Positions 56,935 to 64,000 of a DNA stretch of 64,000 bases are shown piece after piece (within the stretch, counting starts at the first letter, position 1; the number at the start of each line of letters is the position of its first letter). Under the pieces are notes generated by a model, which was given only the letters and a program-made list of their open reading frames with translations, did no database searches and was not told the origin of the DNA. The DNA comes from Talinum fruticosum (lineage: Eukaryota > Streptophyta > Magnoliopsida > Caryophyllales > Talinaceae). Position numbers and translations under genes: made by a program. The stretch is taken from assembly GCA_021018815.1 (NCBI GenBank), contig JAITYX010000152.1:62001-126000 (forward strand), read 5' to 3'.

Positions 56935-58194
56935 GTAGTGGCAGAAGCAAAGGAAAAGATGGAAAAACCGCAAAACACACAACCGGGCAGAATAGGACCT
57001 GCAGGTGCGGTTCTGGGAAAAAGGTGAAAGGAGGGGTAAATGATCTTGGATTTGGACGAAACTTGGAGGTGAGTGAGGTAACTGATGGAGGAAGGTTGTG
57101 GCCAAGTTTCGTGAATTTTGGATAAGGGGCACTACCTGAAAAGATAGCCAGAAGTTGATACTCGCTGGCTGGATGTACAGATTGATACCCTTTGTTTGGT
57201 TTTGATGTGGACGACGGAGGGGTTCTTGGATGGGGCTGAAATTTGAAGGAATGGAAGTAGATGGACTAGAAGGATTGTGGTTAAAATTTGGCGAAAAATG
57301 GCTGAGGCAATTGGGAGATATGGAATGGCAAAGTCGCTGGATAGTACCTTGACCCAAGCTCGGATACGAAACACCACCGAGTGAATCAAGGGCGCTCTCA
57401 AACGATCCGGATACAGAAACACCACCGGGGTTTGGGAGACTCAAAGGACACCACCTAGATGCCAACCTAGGATACAGCTTTGAGGATTTAGAGGCTCGAG
57501 AAATCCATCCCGAAAAAGAGTATAACACTCAAGGTTTGTATATTCATCAAAAAGTGTTTTTACAATGAAGCATATGAGCTGAATTTATAAGCAACAAAAT
57601 AACATTTAGCTAAGCTGAAAATTAAATCTAAAAATAATAAAGATGCTTTCCTCCTCTCCAAGTTAAGCTAGGATGAATTCTAGCCAAGCATTTGGTGAAT
57701 TAGGAACATGTGGCCATGGTTTGTTTTCCCCTTTTGCAAGCTTCTAACAAACCATCTTCCACCATGGTGAGTGCTTCTAGAATGCTCCCCTTTAGGCTCC
57801 CTTGAGTGCTCTCCTTAGGCGTGTGACCTTATACTCTTTTGGACCTTTGGACCGGCCAGAACATGCAGCAAATTATCCCTTGGACCAGCCGGAACATGCA
57901 TCAAATTATTTATGTTCAAATGACACTTCACGGTTTTGACAAGGCTAATCTCATCTTGCTTCAACGTGGAGAATTTGGCTAGCTTGATTCTTTTGGGCTA
58001 TCTTACTTAGCTCCTCGGATGAGCTTTTATTTATGAGCATGAAATCATGAAAGAAAAAACTCTTGACATTTTATCCTCCGGGTTCAAAAATAAACAAAGG
58101 AAATTCAAGTGTGGCTAGTTGATTTTCATGTGTGCTTGATCTCATTCGATGACTTGCCTTCGGTCCATAGTCTAGGGCTGTCCACTTTCCATCA

Positions 58195-59291
58195 CATCCA
58201 GAGCTTCAACGACAACTCATGATACATGGTTGGAAAGCTAACATGCTAAGCTTTCTATCCATACTAAGAAGAGCTAAATTGGAGCTGTGAATCGAAAGTT
58301 ATGAGCAATTTGAAGTTGACTTAGAAAACTGGAAGTTACAATTCCAGAATGGCGCATGAAGGCCAAATTCAAACGGGTGATCAGTCAACTATGGATCAGC
58401 TTTTGGTCTCCAATTTTCACAAGGGTATTCCTGGACATGTCTATACTAATAGCAAAGTATAGGCATTGTCTTTTAGGCCGGAGATAATAAGGGAAAAGGA
58501 CCAAGTTTCAAACCGGGTATTTTTAGGCACATTCTGGCCGGTTATTTTCAATGTCCAAATGGTCCATGCCTAAGTATTCATCTTCCCCTAGTATTTGGCT
58601 GGGTATGAAGTGTTACTCTCTAATGTCATATGCACATAAATAAAATGATGCATAAAAGGAAAGGAATATTATGTGTTGGATCAATGAGAGTGAAGCTTGC
58701 ATAAGGTTTGGCAACCAAGTGGTTTTCTTCTAGGTCTTAGTAAACGAACCTCGCTGAAACATTCCATGGCTTGTTTTCTAAGTTGCCCCTTATTGGCTCG
58801 AGTAGCGGGGTGAATCTCTTCCTAAGTCACTTTGGTTCTCTCTTGTTACTTCTTCCCGATAGCTGGTTTACAAATGAGAGAGTAAAATCCTTCCTTCCTT
58901 CCAAACTCTAACTACCAACTTACCTATCGTTCCCTTCCATCCCATTCCCACAACATGATTTCTTCTCCAATTATTCATCAATTGTTGCGGATATCTACCA
59001 CCACATAAAGCTTCCCATCCCCATATGCCACCGAAGCTTAACTCGGACCCCTGTATGGGTTCTAAGCCAGGTTGGGTGCCATCACCGACTCTAAGAAAGT
59101 CAAATTAGTTACACTCAAGTTGAGGACACCATGTGATGGAGATCTCTATGCTACTGCCTTAAACTCAATCACTAAGAATCATTTGGTGGTGGTGAGTCTC
59201 GTCCATCGAAGCTTGGACTCTATCCTCATCCGAAGATCCATCAACTCTCATCCGAGGATCTATCAACTCTCATCCGAAGATCCCTTAACTC
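58195..59291. repeat. 1.53-kb satellite between the nest and a solo LTR
   Basis: Anchor at 59183. With the insertions removed, the distance from anchor 43631 is about 1,514 bp, one monomer. It carries the right-side variants (GCAAAG, TCTATACTAATAG, GTCTCGTCC). It ends with AACTC (59287-59291). Confidence 0.96.
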
Positions 59292-60542
59292 GATGGAAAG
59301 TGGACAGCCCTACATTTTGAGCTGGAAGATATTCATCCTAAGGAAGCTAGCATATCCGGAAATATCCCAAAATTACTTGAATTTGTTTTAATTATTTTTG
59401 ATCCGGGAGGATGCAAAGCCAAGGGTGTGTTATTTTATGACTTTATGTTCATAAATAAAAGCTCGTCCAACGAGCCAAGAAAGATAGCAAGAAGAATCAA
59501 AGCTAGCCATCAAAATCCTCCATATTAGCGCAAGGTGAAGTTCGGCCAAGATAAACCGTGAAGTGTTAAGCCTTTTGCACATAAATAACTTGGTGCATAT
59601 TTTAGTCGGTCCAAAGGTCCAAATGCAAGATGATTAGGCGCCTAAAGTGATGCACCAAAGGGGAGGAAAGAAGGCCTTCTAGAAGCCTCTTGGAATATGT
59701 TGTGTTGGCCAAATGGAAATGAAGCTTGCATAAGGGGAAAAGGCCTCACAACCACATGTTCCCAAGTCTCAAAATGCTTGGCCAAAATTCAACCTCACTA
59801 ACTTGGAGAGGAGGAAAGCATCTAATTAGTTAGCATTTTGTTTTGCTTTAATTTTCAGCATGGTTAGTTGTAATGGTAGGTCTATATATTCAGCACCTAT
59901 GCTCTATTGTAAACAACTTTGATGAATATATGAACTTTGAGCTTTGCTCTTTTGAGATGGATTTCTCAACCCCTTGAATTCTCATTGCTGTATCCGAGCC
60001 TTGGCAAGCTTGGTGGTGTCCTTTGAGTCTTTACAATCCCCGGTGGTGTTTCGTATCCGGCCAGATTGCAAAGTGCCCCTTGATTCAGCTTGGTGGTGTT
60101 TCCGTATCCAAGCCAGAATCCAGGTTCTATCCAGCGACTTCCATCAACCATATCTCCCAATCCACGAATCATCTCTTTCCCAAATTTCACACACTTCATC
60201 TTACATGAGTTGAGACCATCTCCACCAAATCTCAGCTTAAACCAAGAAGAACTCCGCCCTCCACCCTTGAAACAAACAAAGAGACTCATCTTGGACAGTC
60301 AGCATAGAACCCTGACTTTCAGCTCTGTGTTCAAGGCTTTCCCGACCTCCAAAAATTCCAATATTTTTACACAACCTTCTTGGCCCAGTTAATAACCATC
60401 CTGTCAAATTTCAGCTTCAAATTCATCCATTTGCCCCTCCTTTCACATTTTCTCCCAGAACCGCACCTGCAGGACCTGTTCTGGCCAGCTTGCTTGTTTG
60501 CGGTTTTGCTTATCTTTTTGCTTCCGCTCCCACTACACATCA
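59292..60542 (+). mobile_element. Solo LTR in the satellite sub-repeat tract, plus orientation
   Basis: It is 1,251 bp with target duplication AACTC (59287-59291, 60543-60547). The first T of TGATGG is missing. TATA-like TCTATATATT at 59881-59890, stem-loop block 59988-60120. It is closely related to the solo LTR 16935-18201 from the TATA box to the U5 end. Confidence 0.94.
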
Positions 60543-60570
60543 AACTCTATCCGAAGATCCATCAACTCTC
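60543..60570. repeat. 28-bp satellite island between two solo LTRs
   Basis: This is sub-repeat sequence (CTATCCGAAGATCCATCAAC), including AACTC of the left LTR and CTCTC (60566-60570) of the right LTR. It shows that two independent insertions hit one 22-bp repeat tract. Confidence 0.93.
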
Positions 60571-61846
60571 TGATGGAAAGTGGCCTGCCCAACATTTTGA
60601 GCTAAGAAATATCCCTCCTAAAGGGTTTTGCATGATTAAGGGAGAACCGGGAATATTTGATATATCCATGATTTCAAGCCTTTTGATGGATCCCGAAGGT
60701 TGATTAGATAAGGAGATCAAAATCCTTATGTTCTTGTTTATAAATAAATGTTCATCAATGGAGACATGAACGAGAAGTTAGTTACAAGTTATTCACCAAA
60801 AAGTCCTTTCATGTTTGAGCAAGGATGAACCTGGCCGAGAGTTATTTCAAGTGCTACTATTTTTGCCATGTCCATAAATAATGACCAAGGGACGGTCCAA
60901 GGGCTAAGATGAATGTCCATGCACATAAGGGAAGCATCCAAAGACATATTTCAAGGAGCATTCTAGAACCACTAACTATAGTGGAGGAAGGTGGTTACTA
61001 GATGCTTGCCCAAGGGGAAATCAAACAATGGCCACATGTTCCCAATTCCCAAATACTTGGCTAGAATTAATCCAAGCTTAACTTGGAGAGGAGGAAAGCA
61101 TCTAATTAGTTAGCATTTTTGTTTTGCTTTATTTTTCATATTTTTCAGCTTGAATTCGGTTATGTAAATGCTCATATGAAGCATTATATATTCAGCTAGC
61201 ATAGCTCTTGTAAAGGGAACCCTTGATGAATATATGAATTTGAGCTTTGCTCTTGAGATGGATTTCTCAACCTTTGGAACTCTCATTGCTGTATCCTAGT
61301 GTGGCAGCTAGGTGGTGTCCTTTGAGTCCTTCCAATCTCCCGGTGGTGTTTTCTGTATCCGGACAGATTGAAGGTGCCCCTCGGTTCTTACTCGGTGGTG
61401 TTTTCACGTATCCGAGCTAGGACCTTGGAATTATCCCCTCACTTCATCAATTCATATCTCACAATCTACCCAGCCATTTCACTCCAAATTTTAACCACAT
61501 TCCTTCCAGTCCATCTACTACCATTCCTCCAATTTTCAGCTCCATCCAAGAACATCTCCATCCTCCACACCGAAATCAAACAGAGGGTGTCTGTCTGTAC
61601 AGCCAGCCGGGTACCTCAACTTCAGGCTATCTGTTCAGGGAGTTCCCCTTATCCAAATTCAACGAAACTTGGTCTCGACCTTCATTTACCAGTTACCATC
61701 CTTCCCACCAAATTTCAGCCAAGACCAAGCACTTTTGCCCCTCCATTTCCTCAATCTGCCAAGGTTGCGCAAACAGGCTGCATTCTGCCCGGTTGTGCTT
61801 CTTGCGATTTTCTATCCATTTTCTTTGCTTCCGCCACTACACATCA
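60571..61846 (+). mobile_element. Solo LTR in the satellite sub-repeat tract, plus orientation
   Basis: It is 1,276 bp with target duplication CTCTC (60566-60570, 61847-61851). The U3 start resembles 44463-44600, while the part from the TATA box to the U5 end resembles 9799-11080, so it is a mosaic. TATA-like GCATTATATA at 61181-61190. Confidence 0.95.
61289..61424 (+). ncRNA. Triple stem-loop block in LTR leader
   Basis: Same stem sequences as 10526-10660: CCTAG/CTAGG; CCTTCCAATCTCCCGG against CCGG and AGATTGAAGG; GGTTCT-CTCGG against CCGAG-AGGACC. Loop lengths vary by one or two bases (TGGTGTTTTCTGTAT) while the stems do not. Confidence 0.7.
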
Positions 61847-64000
61847 CTCTCATCCGAAGATCCCTCAACTATCATCCGAAGATCCCTCAACTCTCGTCCG
61901 AAGATACATCAATTCTCCTCCATACATGATGGACATGAGCCCAGCAATGATCACATACTACGAACCCAAATCCATCCTAGACAAGAATGAAATGGGAGAG
62001 ACCCGTTTTGAGCCTCATTCCAAGTGCTAGAATATTTCAGTCCAGCCCGGTGTTTCTAAGGCTGAATATTTTAGCCAATTATTCACTCATGTCTTGGCAT
62101 TTGGACCTCAAACTTTGCATGGAAGCACCTGCAAATGCCCTCTATCTAGTCCAATAATCGACATCTTAGTATTCGGCGGAAATAATAAATGACGAAGACT
62201 TTTTGTTGAAGCGGCAGATTGCTCATCCAGGATGACACCTGCACTTTGTTTTGATCATATCTGCTCATCCAGAGCTTCAACGACAACTCATGATACATGG
62301 TTGGAAAGCTAACATGCTAAGCTTTCTATCCATACTAAGAAGAGCTAAATTGGAGCTGTGAATCGAAAGTTATGAGCAATTTAAAGTTGACTTAGAAAAC
62401 TGGAAGTTACAATTCCGAGTGGCGCATGAAGGCCAAATTCAAACGGGTGATCGAGTCAACTATGGATCAGCTTTTGGTCTCCAATTTTCACAAGGGTATT
62501 CCTGGACATGTCTATACTAATAGCAAAGTATAGGCATTGTCTTTTAGGCCGGAGATAATAAGGGAAAAGGACCAAGTTTCAAACCAGGGTATTTTTAGGC
62601 ACATTACGGTCGGTTATTTTCAATGTCCAAATGGTCCATGCCTAAGTATTCATCTTCCCCTAGTATTTGGCTGGGTATGAAGTGTTACTCTCTAATGTCA
62701 TATGCACATAAATAAAATGATGCATAAAAGGAAAGGAATATTATGTGTTGGATCAATGAGAGTGAAGCTCGCATAAGGTTTGGCAACCAAGTGGTTTTCT
62801 TCTAGGTCTTAGTAAACGAACCTCGTTGAAACATTCCATGGCTTGTTTTCTAAGTTGCCCCTTATTGGCTCGATAGCGGGGTGAATCTCTTCCTAAGTCA
62901 ATTTGGTTCTCTCTTGTTACTTCTTCACGATAGCTGGTTTACAAATGAGAGAGTAAAATCCTTCCTTCCTTCCAAACTCTAACTACCAACTTACCTATCG
63001 TTCCCTTCCATCCCATTCCCACAACATGATTTCTTCTCCAATTATTCATCAATTGTTGCGGATATCTACCACCACATAAAGCTTCCCATTCCCATGTGCC
63101 ACCGAAGCTTAACTCGGACCCCCTGTATGGGTTCTAAGCCAGGTTGGGTGCCATCACCGACTCTAAGAAAGTCAAATTAGTTACACTCAAGTTGAGGCAC
63201 ACCATGTGATGGAGATCTCTATGCTACTTGCCTTAAACTCAATCACTAAGAATCATTTGGTGGTGGTGAGTCTCGTCCATCGAAGCTTGGACTCTATCCT
63301 CATCCGAAGATCCATCAACTCTCATCCGAGGATCTATCAACTCTCATCCGAAGATCCCTTAACTCTATCCGAAGATCCATCAACTCTCATCCGAAGATCC
63401 CTCAACTATCATCCGAAGATCCCTCAACTCTCGTCCGAAGATACATCAATTCTCCTCCATAAATGATGGACATGAGCCCAGCAATGATCACATACTACAA
63501 ACCCAAATCCATCCTAGACAAGAATGAAATGGGAGAGACCCGTTTTGAGCCTCATTCCAAGTGCTAGAATATTTCGATCCGGCCCGGTGTTTCTAAGGCT
63601 GAATATTTTAGCCAATTATTCACTCATGTCTTGGCATTTGGACCTCAAACTTTGCATGGAAGCACCTGCAGATGCCCTCTATCTAGTCCAATAATCGGCA
63701 TCTTAGTATTCGGCGGAAATAATAAATGACGAAGACTTTTGTTGAAACCGACAGATTGCTCATCCAGGATGACACCTGCACTTTGTTTTGATCATATCTG
63801 CTCATCCAGAGCTTCAACGACAACTCATGATACATGGTTGGAAAGCTAACATGCTAAGCTTTCTATCCATACTAAGAAGAGCTAAATTGGAGCTGTGAAT
63901 CGAAAGTTATGAGCAATTTGAAGTTGACTTAGAAAGCTGGAAGTTACAATTCCGAGTGGCGCATGAAGGCCAAATTCAAACGGGTGATCGAGTCAACTAT
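61847..64000. repeat. 1.53-kb satellite, right-edge block
   Basis: It resumes in the sub-repeat tract and contains anchor 63257. With the two solo LTRs removed, the distance from 59183 is 1,537 bp. It runs off the right edge, so the array continues. Right-side variants (CCTAGACAAGAATG, GCAAAG) are present throughout. Confidence 0.97.

Larger units (their letters stand above)
45861..58194 (-). mobile_element. Outer element of a 12.3-kb nest, protease + X class
   Basis: Flanked by CATCC (45856-45860, 58195-58199) in satellite. After removing a complete element (45968-50922) and solo LTRs (54229-55485, 55654-56934) with one duplication each, it is about 4,826 bp. Parts: 3' LTR 45861-45967 plus 50928-52121, polypurine tract 52122-52133, protease-X frame, degenerate primer site 55628-55638, 5' LTR 55643-55653 plus 56940-58194. 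It carries the protease but has lost Gag, and it lacks reverse transcriptase and integrase. It is the oldest layer here and the most decayed. Confidence 0.94.
55643..58194 (-). repeat. Outer element 5' LTR, interrupted
   Basis: The first 11 bases (55643-55653) are separated from the rest (56940-58194) by a solo LTR. Total 1,266 bp. Stem-loop block 57349-57480, TATA-like motif near 57581-57590. Its middle resembles the solo LTR 15103-16332 more than its own mate. Confidence 0.92.

Noticed and set aside
1..64000. Host protein-coding, tRNA or rRNA genes
   Set aside because: All sequence is accounted for by satellite and the LTR family; no frame or RNA motif outside them was recognised.

Overview
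The window reads as nuclear DNA of a flowering plant, from a heterochromatic, repeat-only region. The evidence is LTR retrotransposons primed by plant initiator tRNA-Met, a Ty3/gypsy-type plant Gag with a CCHC knuckle and a DGGS retropepsin, a long kilobase-scale satellite, and no recognisable host gene, tRNA or rRNA. I cannot name the species from the sequence.

Two components explain essentially every base. (1) A tandem satellite with a monomer of about 1,534 bp, carrying an internal tract of 22-bp sub-repeats. It totals about 31 kb (about 20 monomers) in blocks 2521-8945, 16333-16934, 18202-35179, 40086-44046, 45741-45860, 58195-59291, 60543-60570 and 61847-64000. When the insertions and one copy of each target-site duplication are removed, the monomer phase runs through without a break, so this was one array that was later invaded. 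(2) One family of LTR retrotransposons. The LTRs are about 1.23-1.30 kb with tips TGATG...CATCA and 5-bp target duplications. It is present as five elements with internal regions, all on the minus strand, and eight solo LTRs, seven of them on the plus strand.

Layout: 1-2520, the 5' end of a minus-strand element running off the left edge; 8946-16332, a three-level nest (solo LTR > complete gag-protease element 8974-15097 > solo LTR 9799-11080); 16935-18201, solo LTR; 35180-40085, complete element; 44047-45740, chimeric LTR; 45861-58194, a 12.3-kb nest (outer element holding a complete element 45968-50922 and two solo LTRs); 59292-60542 and 60571-61846, two solo LTRs separated by 28 bp of satellite.

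Complete copies are only about 4.8-5.0 kb once nested insertions are removed. None has reverse transcriptase, RNase H or integrase, so all must use the enzymes of an autonomous partner. The same LTR family carries three internal designs: Gag + zinc knuckle + protease; protease + an unrecognised C-terminal 'X' region with the Gag part missing; and a shortened Gag + proline-rich linker + X. Downstream of the LTR TATA box lie three consecutive stem-loops with conserved loops. Their stems change sequence from copy to copy while staying paired, which suggests a selected RNA structure and possibly the handle by which these elements are packaged or copied in trans. The satellite itself appears to descend from a related retroelement, since it shares LTR U3 segments and a short Gag-coding stretch. 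I regard the structured leader, the modular X-bearing elements and the retroelement origin of the satellite as the most interesting content.
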